From: CBDCME01 sp965218865
GTDB lineage: Bacteria > Pseudomonadota > Alphaproteobacteria > JAAXGF01
DNA: 49,385 bases
Assembly (NCBI GenBank): GCA_965218865.1
Contig: CBDCME010000070.1
Coordinates: forward strand, 1 to 49,385
Direction of reading: 5' to 3'
Shown: piece after piece, positions 33,539 to 43,147 of the stretch
Layout: the number at the start of each line of letters is the position of its first letter
How positions within the stretch are numbered: the stretch's first letter is position 1
Translations under genes and position numbers: made by a program
The notes under the pieces: generated by a model
The model's database searches: none
Told to the model about the DNA's origin: nothing
Seen by the model: the letters and a program-made list of their open reading frames with translations, nothing else

Positions 33539-35047
33539 TCACGCGGTGGCTTCGTAGTCGGCGGCGACGAAGTGGTCGAGCAGGCGGACGCCGAATCCCG
33601 TGCCCCCCTTCGGCACCGTCGCGGTATCCTGTTTCGACCAAGCCACCCCGGCGATGTCGAGGTGGGCCCAGGGAACGTCGTTGACGAAGCGCTGCAAGAG
33701 CTGCGCCGCCGTGATGCTCCCGGCCTCGCGGTTCTTGCCGAGATTCTTCATGTCGGCGATTTCCGAATTGATGTCCTTGTCGTAGCGCTTGCTCAGGGGC
33801 AGGCGCCAAATCTCCTCGCCGACCGCCTCGCCGGCGGCGAGAAGCCGTTTTGCCAGGGCCTCGTCGTTAGCGAACAGGCCGGCCCGATAGGAGCCGAGAG
33901 CGACAATAACGGCGCCCGTCAGGGTGGCCAGGTCGATCATCGCCCGCGGCTTGAAAGTGTCCTGGCAGTACCACAGGGCGTCGGCGAGGACCAGCCGGCC
34001 CTCGGCGTCGGTGTTGAGCACCTCGATGGTCTGGCCCGACATGGTCGTGACCACGTCGCTCGGACGCTGGGCCCGGTCCGAGGGCATGTTTTCGACCAGC
34101 CCGACGACACCCACCGCGTTGACCTTGGCGGCCCGGCTGGCCAGCGCCTTCATCAGGCCGGCGACGACCCCGGCGCCCCCCATGTCCCACTTCATGTCCT
34201 CCATGCCGCCGGAGGGCTTGATCGAGATACCGCCGGTGTCGAAGGTCACGCCCTTGCCGACGAAGGCGAGCGGCGGATCCTCTTGGCCCTTGTCAGAGCC
34301 GTTCCAGCGCATGACGACCAGGCGCGATTCGCGGGCACTGCCCTGGCCAACTCCGAGCAGGGCGCCCATCCCGAGCTCGCCCATTCGGGCTTCGTCGAGG
34401 GCCTCGACGTCGACCCCGAGTTCGGCCAACGACGTAATCCGCTCGGCCAGGGACTCGGGGTACAGGATGTTGGGGGGCTCGGTCACGAGATCGCGGGTGA
34501 AGAACACCCCGTCGGCGACGGCGTTCATGGGCGCGAAGGTCGTCGCCGCCTTGCGGTCCCCGGCCACGACCACGACCAGCGCCGTCAAGGTTGGCTTGTT
34601 TTCGGGCTTTTCCTTGGTCCGATATTTGCTGAATCGGTAACTCCTAAGACGCGCGCCCAAGGCGATGTTCGCTGCCTGGGTGTCCGCCGGGAACTTGGCG
34701 TTCGCCGCCGTTTCGTCGATCAAGACCGCGGCGCGGGCGGCGCCCGAGCGGTTCAAATGCCCGACCAGACCGCCGCCGAGGTTCTGCCAGCCGAGCGCCG
34801 TGACCGAGGTCCGCTTGCCGAGACCGGCGACGACGATCCGGTTGGCGTCGACACCCGCCGGCGCCAGGATCTCGAGGAATTGGCCCGCCGCGCCCGTGAA
34901 ACGGCTCGCTTTCATGGCCCGCGCCACCGCTCCGCCAGCCTCCGCGTCGATGCTCTTGCCGGCGGAACTCAATTGGCGCCCGGCAAAAGCGACCACGACG
35001 ACGGCGTCGGGCTTGCTGGGAAGCGATTTCGAAAAGTCGATCTTCAT
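33539..35047 (-). CDS. pepA: leucyl aminopeptidase (M17)
   Basis: The 502-residue protein is a complete M17 aminopeptidase with the metal-binding segments FVGKGVTFDTGGISIKPSGG and EVLNTDAEGRLVLADALWY. It is a cytoplasmic hexameric dizinc enzyme that removes N-terminal residues, and PepA can also bind DNA. ATG 35047 follows AAGGGGCCGTC. In related bacteria holC usually follows directly; here 5 kb containing the GAF-mutase and YvcK genes intervenes. Codon use and GC content are typical of the high-GC host. Confidence 0.97.
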   Translation of the reverse strand: MKIDFSKSLPSKPDAVVVVAFAGRQLSSAGKSIDAEAGGAVARAMKASRFTGAAGQFLEILAPAGVDANRIVVAGLGKRTSVTALGWQNLGGGLVGHLNRSGAARAAVLIDETAANAKFPADTQAANIALGARLRSYRFSKYRTKEKPENKPTLTALVVVVAGDRKAATTFAPMNAVADGVFFTRDLVTEPPNILYPESLAERITSLAELGVDVEALDEARMGELGMGALLGVGQGSARESRLVVMRWNGSDKGQEDPPLAFVGKGVTFDTGGISIKPSGGMEDMKWDMGGAGVVAGLMKALASRAAKVNAVGVVGLVENMPSDRAQRPSDVVTTMSGQTIEVLNTDAEGRLVLADALWYCQDTFKPRAMIDLATLTGAVIVALGSYRAGLFANDEALAKRLLAAGEAVGEEIWRLPLSKRYDKDINSEIADMKNLGKNREAGSITAAQLLQRFVNDVPWAHLDIAGVAWSKQDTATVPKGGTGFGVRLLDHFVAADYEATA

Positions 35048-35098
35048 GACGGCCCCTTCATTTCTCGGCGAACGATCTCGCGCCGGCCCAGAATGTAG

Positions 35099-35558
35099 CC
35101 GATGCGCCGGCGATGGAAAGCCTTGTTTTTACCGTTCCCCTGCACGCCAGGATCAAGTCCCGGCGAGGTTCGGGGGAGGGCGCCGTTGCCATCCGGGTGG
35201 AGACCCTGAAAGTGCGTTTCCCGAGGGGCTGCGGTCTGAACTTTCGAGACGAGGCCGCGGCGCCGCCATAAAGGGCGGGACCTGGGTCGATCCTGCGCCC
35301 TTACCCGCGCCGCCTCCCCGCACCCCACCCTGCGAACGATTTTGATTAACTGTGAAATCGAGTAGGTCACGTCCGGATAGGTGGGAAGGAGCCGGAACCG
35401 GTTTGCGAACGCGGGAAAAAGCACAAAACGAAAGGCGGCTTGATCGCGCCGCGTGATAGCGTAACTATTCGGATCGGGATTTCCGCAAAAAAATCCAGAT
35501 TCCACGAACGCTGCGATACCACCGGGATGGAAAATACGCACAGAAACGAGCCGTAGAA
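35099..35558. other. intergenic region between pepA and the envelope genes
   Basis: The genes on either side point away from each other, so promoters for both should lie here. I cannot place them with confidence, and I see no RNA gene or credible small protein. Confidence 0.4.
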
Positions 35559-36590
35559 ATGAGTGGCAATGAAACGTCGAAAGAGTCGTCGGGAATTTTA
35601 CCGATGTATCCCTTCGCTCTCAATCTTGTCAGTCTTGTCGTTATCGGTACGGTATCACTCGGTTGGGTGCTGCGATATACCGAATTCTTCCCCGTGATCG
35701 GGGGCCTTCTGGGATTGGGAAGTGTGTTTGCGTGGGTCGCATTCCTATCGAACATTTTAACCGAGGAACGGAGACAGCAACTTCAGACGGCGGTCGACAA
35801 GAATTTTCTTCAACAACGGTGGTTGCTCTTTGGGCTCTTCGCTGTGTTCGGAGCCTTCGTTGTTGGGATAGCGTCACGCTATGGCACGGTGGCGTTGGAT
35901 GCTCGTCGAGATCATAAAACACGTGAAATCGTGATTTTCTCGAAGAACGCCGAGGCTGAATGGGAGGAGTCCGGACGGCAAATCGTTTCTCCCGGCAGTA
36001 CAATCAAGATTCCCCTAGCAACCGGCTTTGGCAACACGACCTACCAATTACGACCCGACGGTCTGCCCGCACGCGATGTGACCCTCTCTCGTTTACAAAA
36101 GTATCCTGTTGAAATTCCGACGTTCTTTCTTGGTCGGCCCCACTATTTAATTCGGATCGACGCGAAAAATCTCGCGAATGTGAAGAATTTCCGCCACAAA
36201 CTTGTCGTATCGGTGACAAATAACAACGCCAATGACCAAGAAGAATCCTTTACAGGTACGAGGACAATCGACCGTTACGAAGGAGAAGCGGTTTGGGTGG
36301 GTGCCCGTGCAGGGGTGACCGTACCGGCGGATATGCGTGAATCATGGCGTCTTCAATTGTTACTGGACAAGAAATCCCCCGATCTAGCGTCGCGATGGAA
36401 TACGCCTATATCGTTTTTGAAAACAAAGAATGAATCGAAGTTCTTGAAACTGAGCGGCGGAAGCCAGATCTAGGTACAAGTGATTCTCGTTAAAGGATCG
36501 GGTGAAACGGCAGAAGAAGAAATCAAGGACAAGGTTACAGCGGACGTACGATTAAATGAGCAGTTTCCGAAAGAATTGGTGTTGAAGTGA
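35559..36590 (+). pseudogene. unknown inner-membrane protein with in-frame TAG
   Basis: The frame from ATG 35559 encodes 304 residues with membrane segments at about 20-36, 44-66 and 88-105, then a soluble domain of about 200 residues. After the TAG at 36471-36473 the same frame stays open for 38 more codons (VQVILVKGSGETAEEEIKDK onward) to TGA at 36588, only 25 bases before the next gene. The extra codons read like protein, so the TAG probably truncates a 343-residue original. A functional shorter protein or read-through remains possible. No family recognised. The AT content is higher than in pepA or glnS, suggesting acquired DNA. Confidence 0.55.
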
Positions 36591-36615
36591 GAAAATAACT
36601 GAATGGAGGAGAGCT

Positions 36616-37767
36616 ATGTTGCGTGTGTTTAGTTGGTCTATACCTCGATACGTCATTTTCGCAACGATCATCTTTCTCGGCCCGTATGCGAGTGCGAGTT
36701 CTCCCGTTACGGTCGACGTATTGTACAAGGCACCTGTGTTCGATAATTGGAGTAGTGGCGAACGTGAAACGGCCGAACTTGAATCCGCGAAAAAGTTGGC
36801 GCTTGAGCTGAACAAGCGATTTCACGGATGGCTATTTCAAACCGAATCGCCGAGCAAAAATGAGCTGCACCTAAAAATTTCGTCCAGTCCCCAGAACACC
36901 TTGGTTTTTGAACTAGAAGGAAAATCCGAATTCATGCGATTTTTTCCAGTGGTACGTGAATGGCCGAGAAAACACACAGTGACTCAAAATGTACAGAAAA
37001 CGATTGATACGGTCGATTTTGAACTTCGAAGCTGGTTCTTAAGTGACAGCGACACCTACGATGAGGTATCGGGATGGCTTGATAGTATAGAGGCGTATTT
37101 TCGTCGCGCGTTAGGACCGACAACAACAGTGGCATTCGACTTTAGGCAAGATCAAACTCTCTCTGCGGATTTGTATTATGCACCAAGCATGGTTTTTCGT
37201 GAATGGCTTTCGCCCCCGATTCCTGACGAACCTATAGAGCGAGTAAATCGTTCGATCCCGTTCACTGTTGGCGTTCACGTGCTAGGCGCAGGATCCAATT
37301 ACGAAGCGAGAATCACTCGTCTCACCGTAGATTCGAATCTCTCTCTTGCGCGAAGCACAGGCAACGTCACGTTATGTTTCGAGGTTTCAAGCGATGTTGT
37401 TGGCACGGACGTTACCTTCACCTGCCCGGGGATAGGCGATTGTAAAATTCAAGAAAGCGTGCCAGACGAATGGGCCGCGACATGTGAGTCCTCTCAGAGC
37501 GGAAATTGGTTCGAGATTTTCCAACGCGCCAATGCTCAGCCGGTTGGCGATGATTCCGACGCTACCATATGGGTTTCCCCCTCACTCACAACGATGGTGC
37601 GACGTCGTCTCGAGGGGGAGGTGGCTGCGGTCGGATTTACTGACTTCGAAGTCAGTTCGACTGACCTCGGCGAAATCAAGGCTAAGAGCTTTCGTTACGA
37701 AATTCGGGTAAACGGAATTCCCGTTTGGATTGACGGGCGCGACCCTGCGAAAAACGTGGTGCGGTGA
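36616..37767 (+). CDS. unknown secreted protein, 3' end replaced by IS3
   Basis: The start ATG 36616 has an excellent ribosome site (GGAGGAGAGCT). The 383-residue product begins with a signal peptide (YVIFATIIFLGPYASA, predicted cleavage after ASA) and is otherwise mixed alpha/beta with four cysteines near residues 250-295; I recognise no domain. Its stop codon TGA belongs to the IS3 terminal repeat at 37765, so the natural C-terminus is lost. With the membrane protein 25 bases upstream it forms an operon-like pair, possibly an envelope or surface system. Confidence 0.6.
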   Translation: MLRVFSWSIPRYVIFATIIFLGPYASASSPVTVDVLYKAPVFDNWSSGERETAELESAKKLALELNKRFHGWLFQTESPSKNELHLKISSSPQNTLVFELEGKSEFMRFFPVVREWPRKHTVTQNVQKTIDTVDFELRSWFLSDSDTYDEVSGWLDSIEAYFRRALGPTTTVAFDFRQDQTLSADLYYAPSMVFREWLSPPIPDEPIERVNRSIPFTVGVHVLGAGSNYEARITRLTVDSNLSLARSTGNVTLCFEVSSDVVGTDVTFTCPGIGDCKIQESVPDEWAATCESSQSGNWFEIFQRANAQPVGDDSDATIWVSPSLTTMVRRRLEGEVAAVGFTDFEVSSTDLGEIKAKSFRYEIRVNGIPVWIDGRDPAKNVVR

Positions 37768-37797
37768 GGTGGACCCCGAAAACTGGACAATTGGCTA

Positions 37798-38613
37798 CGG
37801 CGCTGCCCGCATTGCGGCAGCGGCGGGGCGGTCTCGCGCGGCAAGGCGCGCGGTCTGCGCCGCTACCGGTGCAAGGCTTGCGGGAAGACATTCGGCGCGC
37901 TGACCGGTACGCCGCTTTCGGGCCTGCACCGCAAGGAGCGCTGGCTGTCCTTCGGCAAGGCCCTGGCGCAAGGGGAAACGGTGCGCGCCTCGGCGCGGCG
38001 GTGCGGCATTGCGCCGAGCACGGCGTTTCGCTGGCGCCACCGCTTCCTTGAGGCGGTCCGGCAAGCCCCGGACCGGCTCGGCGGGATCGTCGAGGCCGAC
38101 GAGACCTTCGTGCTCGAAAGCCGGAAGGGAGACCGGAAACTGGACCGCAAGCCACGCCGGCGCGGCGGAAAAGCCGGCAAGCGCGGGATCTCTCGTGAGC
38201 AAGTGCCGGTTCTGGTCGCCGCCGACCGTGGCGGCGCAACGCTCAGCAGGACGCTGCCCACCGTCAATGCCGATAGCCTGAAGGAGGCGCTGGAACCGGT
38301 CATTGCCCCGGATGCCTTGCTCGTCTCCGACGCCAGCCGCTGTTACCCGCCCGCCGCAGCGGCGCTCGCCATCCGCCACGAGACGGTCAATCTCTCCGCC
38401 GGAGAACGGGTACGCGGCGCCCTGCACATCCAGACGGTCAACAGCCGTCATAGCCAACTCAAGGGCTTCCTGCGACGCTACCGCGGCATCGCCACCAAGT
38501 ATCTCGACAGTTACCTGCGCTGGTTCCATCTCATCGAACTCGCCGACCGACCGACCCCGAGAGCATGCTTGGCCGCAGCCATGGCGAAGCCATGCATACG
38601 GTTCACGAACTGA
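37798..38613 (+). pseudogene. IS1595-family transposase, N-terminus deleted
   Basis: The frame starts inside the zinc-ribbon (RCPHCGSGGAVSRGKARGLR, YRCKACGKTFGALTGTPLS) and continues through the helix-turn-helix (SARRCGIAPSTAFRWRHRFL) into the ISXO2-like catalytic domain (GIVEADETFVLESRKG, LLVSDASRCYPP, NSRHSQLKGFLRRYRG), ending at 38613. About 70 N-terminal residues and the left terminal repeat are missing, although an 8-bp direct repeat ATTGGCTA flanks the piece. A deletion between that repeat and a similar TTGGCTA inside the gene would explain this. Confidence 0.75.
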
Positions 38614-38694
38614 GCCATTGGCTAAGTTAGACTCCTGCTCCTATAACTTGCTAGATGGAGGAGCGGGATATGAAGCAGATACGCAGACGACTGA

Positions 38695-39862
38695 TACCAA
38701 CCGCCCTTAACATTGACTTGTGCGAGCCCACGCTCTGAGGCCGATGGACATGATCTTCCAAGGTTGGTCGGTCAGGTTGTTCCAGGCTTGGCAAGAGGCC
38801 TCGACGATGGCTTCATAGGAGTCGAAGACACGATTGGAGAGCCAGTTCTGGCGGAGGTATTGCCAGACATTTTCGGCGGGATTGAGCTCCGGGGACTTGG
38901 GTGGCAAAGGCACGAGGGAGATGTTCTCCGGGATGCCGAGTTTGGCAGTGGTGTGCCATGCGGCTTGGTCGAGCAGCACGACGGCATGGGCGTTTGGGGC
39001 AACGGCCCGGCTGATTTCCTCGAGATGCAGGTCCATGGCTTCAGTATTGGCGCGCGGCATGACCAGCGCCGCGCCCTCACCGCGCTCGGGGCAGATGGCG
39101 CCGAAGAGATACGCCGAAGAGGTCCGTAGGTCCTTGACCTGGCGCGGGCGCGATCCCTTTGGGGCCCACTGGCGCACCAGGCTGTTCTTCTGGCCGACGC
39201 GCATTTCATCTTGAAACCAAACCTCGATGGGCGTGTCCGGTGGCTGTGCCGCTACGATTTTCGCCAAGTGTTCGGGAAAACTTTTTTTTAAATTCCTCCT
39301 GTGCCCGCGCATCCTGGCCGACGTGGCGCGGGCGCGCGGAAATATGCGAGAACCCGAGCGCGGCCAGCAGCTTGCCGACGCTCCGCTCGTGATAGTCCAC
39401 GCCGAAGCGCGTTCGGATCAGTTGCTTGAGATCGATGCAGCGCCAGCGCACGACCCCATCCCGTTCGGGATCGGGACCGGCCTCGATAGCCCGCGAAAGC
39501 GCCGCCATTTGCGACGGCGTCAACCGACGCAACGCCCCGTTCGGCTTGCGGTCGATCAGACCGGCCGGACCTCCCGCGTTGAACCGGTGAACCCAGTCCC
39601 GCAACGTCTGCCGATCCATGCCGCCAATACCCGCCGCGCACGCTCGATCCATCCCATCGTAGATGGCCGCCATCGACAAAAGCCGTCGCGCCTGGTTCCC
39701 ATCATCGCTCCGTGCCGCAAGAACACGGACTCTTTCAGCATCAAAGTCGTTTCGCAAAGGAATCGTTGGCATTGAACACACTCCCTTGTTGCCAACAACC
39801 TTGAATCACACAAAACCTGGCGTGTAAACCTTTGCGCGAGTCAAACTCTGGGGCGGTTGGTA
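38695..39862 (-). mobile_element. IS630-family element, copy 3 (1168 bp)
   Basis: It has the same ends and length as copies 1 and 4 and lies on the minus strand. TGA flanks both sides (38692-38694 and 39863-39865), and removing one TGA restores the host orfA frame, so the duplication is 3 bp. Confidence 0.95.
38707..39772 (-). CDS. IS630-family transposase (copy 3), two frames joined at an A8 tract
   Basis: The encoded protein is the same as in copy 1 in both frames (see 3446-4511 for domains). The A8 slippery tract is preserved and no inactivating change is visible. Confidence 0.9.
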
Positions 39863-40121
39863 TGAGTGCAGAATTCAAGGCGAAGGTGGCGCTGGCGGCG
39901 TTGAAAAGCGACCAGACGGTGTCCGAGCTGGGGCAGCATTTTGGGGTTCACCCCAACCAGATTCACAAATGGCGCAAGGCGCTCCTCGACAACGCGGCGT
40001 CGGTTTTTCAGCCCGGCCGGTCGGACCGGGAGAAGGGTAACGACGCGGTTGTGAAGGAACTCCACGCGAAGGTTGGCGAGCTCACGGTAGAGCGGGATTT
40101 TTTGGCGCGCGGGTCCGGCCG

Positions 40122-40963
40122 ATGAGCCGGGCCGAGAGAATGGCGCTGGTTGATCGTTGCCGGGGCGAGGTTTCGCTCACCCGTCAATGCCGGCTTTTGG
40201 CGCTGAGCCGCTCCTCGGTGTATTACCGTCCCGTACCGGTGGCGGCTGAGGAATTGGCCCTGATGAGCTTGATCGACCGGCAGTATCTCAAGACGCCGTT
40301 TTATGGTTCGCGCCGGATGACGGCATGGCTGAAGCGCGAGGGCCACGCGGTCAATCGCAAGCGGGTCCGGCGCCTGATGCGGCGGTTGGGCCTCGAGGCC
40401 ATCTACCGGAAGCCTAATACGAGCAAGCCGGCAGCCGGGAACAAGGTCTATCCCTACCTTTTGCGCGGCTTGGCCATCGATCGAGTGAACCAGGTCTGGT
40501 GCGCGGACATCACCTACATTCCCATGGCGCGGGGTTTTCTTTACCTCGTCGCGATCATGGACTGGGTTAGCCGATACGTGCTGGCCTGGCGGCTGTCCAA
40601 CAGTCTGGACGCCGACTTTTGCGTCGACGCCTTTGAAGGAGCCCTGGCTCGTTTCGACGAGCCGGAGATATTCAACACCGATCAAGGATGTCAGTTCACG
40701 AGCACGGCTTTTACTGGGGTGCTAGAAAACCACGATATCCGGATCAGCATGGACGGCAAGGGCCGCTGTATGGACAATATCTTCGTTGAGCGCCTGTGGC
40801 GCTCACTCAAATACGAGGAGGTCTACCTGAAGGCCTATGACGACGGGACCGAGGCCCGAGCCGGGAGTGGCTCAGTTTCTACAATGACCGGCGGCTCCAC
40901 CAAGCCCTTGGGTACCGGACACCGGGCGAAATTTTCGGCGGCAGGGCTGTGGGGTTGGAATGA
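40122..40963 (+). pseudogene. IS3-family orfB transposase, late frameshift
   Basis: The product has the HTH_21 region and the rve integrase domain with D in VWCADITYI, D in FNTDQGCQFTS and E in NIFVERLWRSLKYEEVYLK. After KAYDDGTEARA (about 40860) the annotated frame degenerates, while another frame gives EWLSFYNDRRLHQALGYRTP and GEIFGG with a stop at 40961-40963. One indel therefore separates the catalytic core from the C-terminal part. Confidence 0.85.
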
Positions 40964-41073
40964 CGGCATCGACGGCCATACCACACTCCCCACGCGCAGA
41001 GCACGGAGCACACATCAGCGGGAGTCTAACTTAAAAAGGCCGCGACCCTGTCCAAAGGATGGGGTCCACCTAA

Positions 41074-41579
41074 TCCTGGTGGTCCACGAATGGTGGGGCC
41101 TCAACGACTACGCCAACAAGGACCGGGCAAGGCAATTGGCCGCTAAGGGGTATGTTGCCTTCGCCCTGGACATGTACGGGGCCGACAAGGTGACGGACCA
41201 TCCCCATCAAGCCGGGGAATGGTCGCAACAGATGACCTCGAATATCGATCTCTGGACCCGTCGGGCCCAGTTGGGACTCGATGTCCTTATGTCCCAAGGG
41301 CGGGTCGCCGCCAGCCAGGCGGCCGCGATCGGCTATTGTTTTGGCGGCGCCACGGTCATGCAGATGGCTTATGCCGGTTCGGACCTCAAGGCCGTGGTCA
41401 GCTTCCATGGATCGCTGCCGCCGGCGCCGGACGGCGTGACCTCGATCGGGCCACGGGTGCTGGTCGCCGATGGGCGTGACGACCCGTTCATTCCGCCGGA
41501 GCGGATCGTTGCCTTTCAAGAGGGACTCGATCGCGCCAAGGCGGATTGGGAAATGACGATCTATTCGGGCACCCGACAT
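41074..41579 (+). pseudogene. dienelactone hydrolase-family protein, both ends lost
   Basis: LILVVHEWWGLNDYANKDRA, FALDMYGADKVTDHP, AAIGYCFGGATVMQMAY (nucleophile cysteine in GYCFGG) and VSFHGSLPP with DGRDDPFIPPE identify a DLH-type alpha/beta hydrolase. The 5' end is cut by the IS3 right terminus at about 41073 and the 3' end by the IS5-type element at 41580, exactly at the catalytic histidine (TRHS). The gene is in frame with the end of IS3 but certainly non-functional. Confidence 0.88.
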
Positions 41580-43147
41580 AGTCGTCCGTGAAGAACCCTG
41601 ATTTCAAGCTGAAGCGGCGATTGGGTTTGCGGTGGGGTGCGAGATGTCGCTGAGGAGCGCGGCCAGGATTTGGACAAACAAACGCCTCAGCCATTTGAGG
41701 ACAAGGCGGTAGTTGTAGCCGGCGCCGGCGAGGATGGCGTTGATCTTGTCGCCGTCGCGGCCTTTGAGGAAGTTGCGCCCCAGCCTGCCATCGCTCTTGA
41801 GATGTCCGATCACGGCCTCGACGGCGGAGCGCCGCCTGAGCTCCTTCTTGATCGTCGGCGTGATGCTGCGTTTCTGGCCTGATCTAAAGACGCGGTGTTT
41901 GTTGGGGTAATCGTGGCCCTGGTATCCCTTGTCGACATAGATGCGCTCGGCCGATATCCCCGTCCAGCGTTCCATCTCTTCGATCACCTGCCTCAAGGTG
42001 TGGCCATCATAGGGATTGCCGTGGAAGGCCTTGACGTGGGCGACGAACTGGCCGCCGGGGGGGCGGGAATTGGTCGCCGCCACGGAGACCTTGCAGCCGA
42101 ACTCGTACGGCTTGTGCGCCTTCCCTTTGCCGATGCATTCGACCTCGGGCGCGTGGAGCGAATAGACCTTGGGCAAGGGGTCGCGCCGCTTCTGGGTCGA
42201 CACCCGCTCGGCCAGCCACAAGGGGCGGCGGAAGGTATCCCGTAGGCTCTCCTCCTGGGCCGTCTTGCGGCGGATGTCGCGGACGGTGCGCCCGAGATAG
42301 GTCTTGAGCTTGCGCAGGGCCTTGTTGGCCCGCTTGTGCTGTTTGGCATGGCGGTAGCGGCCTTGCATGATCAACGCCCTCTTGCCCAGGCGGGTATAGG
42401 ACTGACGCAGGGCAATGCCGTGCTCCCGTGCCAGTCGCACCAGCCGCTCGCGGGCTCGTTGCATCAGTTTGGCGGCGGTCGGAAAGGCAATCGCCTTCTC
42501 TTGTACGGTGGTGTCCACCGTCACCCGCTCGAGGTCCTTCTCCCGCAGCGCCCCCACCCGGTGGGCCACGGCCAGGCTCTCCTGGAATACCTTCTCCAAA
42601 CCTTCCGGCCCGATCCGGTCCCGCCACCGGGTCATCGACGAGCGCTCCATGGGCAGCTCATGCTGAAAGTACTCTTCGCCGCAGAAGCACTGGAAGTATG
42701 GGTCGTAGACCCAGCGCTCGCAGACCTCCTCATCCGAGAGATCGAACATATGCTTGAGGATGTGCAGCCCAACCATCAACCGCGTCGGGACCCCCGGCCG
42801 ACCCTCCTCCGAATACAAGGCTTCATAGGTCTCGTCGAAGAAAGTCCACGCGATCCGGCCCCCCAACACCACCAACTCGTGGCGCAGGTTGATGATGTTT
42901 TCGAACCGCGAGCGGAACAGGTCCTCTATTCCCGATGACACCTTGCGCGATGGCTTCATCACAGTTCTCCAATCCCAATCGACGGGAGCAGAGAATCACG
43001 TTCCGCAACGGAAGGGAATCCCCAAAATCAATTATTTCAAATCACAAGCTTTTCAGGCCCAAAACCCGTTTTCTTGCAAATCCGATTACTTCGCCAAACC
43101 GAAAGAGCTACCAACATCAGCCGCTTACGCGTTCTTCACGGGCGACT
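41580..43147 (-). mobile_element. IS5-type element, copy C (1568 bp, intact)
   Basis: The terminal repeats are the same as in copy A. The flanks read ACAT on the left and ATAT on the right, so no 4-bp duplication matches, and the neighbouring genes on the two sides are unrelated. This fits a recombination event at the element rather than simple insertion. Confidence 0.93.
41604..42959 (-). CDS. IS5-type transposase (intact)
   Basis: The 451-residue protein has an N-terminal DUF772-like domain (TRLMVGLHILKHMFDLSDEE, WRDRIGPEGLEKVFQ) and a DDE catalytic domain with VTVDTTVQEK, IYVDKGYQGHDY and SAVEAVIGHLKSDGRLGRNF. ATG 42959 is preceded by TTGGAGAACTGTG. This is the only full-length copy here and could act on the ends of copy A. 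Confidence 0.93.
   Translation of the reverse strand: MKPSRKVSSGIEDLFRSRFENIINLRHELVVLGGRIAWTFFDETYEALYSEEGRPGVPTRLMVGLHILKHMFDLSDEEVCERWVYDPYFQCFCGEEYFQHELPMERSSMTRWRDRIGPEGLEKVFQESLAVAHRVGALREKDLERVTVDTTVQEKAIAFPTAAKLMQRARERLVRLAREHGIALRQSYTRLGKRALIMQGRYRHAKQHKRANKALRKLKTYLGRTVRDIRRKTAQEESLRDTFRRPLWLAERVSTQKRRDPLPKVYSLHAPEVECIGKGKAHKPYEFGCKVSVAATNSRPPGGQFVAHVKAFHGNPYDGHTLRQVIEEMERWTGISAERIYVDKGYQGHDYPNKHRVFRSGQKRSITPTIKKELRRRSAVEAVIGHLKSDGRLGRNFLKGRDGDKINAILAGAGYNYRLVLKWLRRLFVQILAALLSDISHPTANPIAASA

Larger units (their letters stand above)
38670..40125 (+). pseudogene. IS3-family orfA, interrupted by IS630 copy 3
   Basis: ATG 38670, after GGAGGAGCGGGAT, encodes MKQIRRRL; IS630 copy 3 follows and the frame resumes with SAEFKAKVALAALKSDQTV, the usual orfA helix-turn-helix and leucine-zipper region ending RDFLARGSGR at 40125. 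Counting the TGA duplication once gives RRRLSAEFK in one frame and the normal spacing for this family, so the gene was intact before insertion. The stop overlaps orfB by four bases. Confidence 0.85.
37765..41073 (+). mobile_element. IS3-family element carrying IS1595 and IS630 insertions
   Basis: The left end TGAGGTGGACCCC at 37765 and the right end GGGGTCCACCT near 41071 are inverted repeats. Without the two inner insertions the element would be about 1.3 kb, a normal IS3 size. IS1595-derived DNA (37798-38624) is flanked by ATTGGCTA, and IS630 copy 3 (38695-39862) by TGA. The right terminus differs from the remnant at 9190 in its last two bases. Confidence 0.85.

Noticed and set aside
33422..35098. 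A 558-codon open frame antisense to pepA
   Set aside because: It runs through the palindromic repeat and opposite a complete pepA; no domain is visible.
35044..35541. A 165-codon minus-strand frame upstream of pepA
   Set aside because: It overlaps the pepA start, is rich in Arg and Pro in its second half, and shows no domain; a promoter region is more likely.
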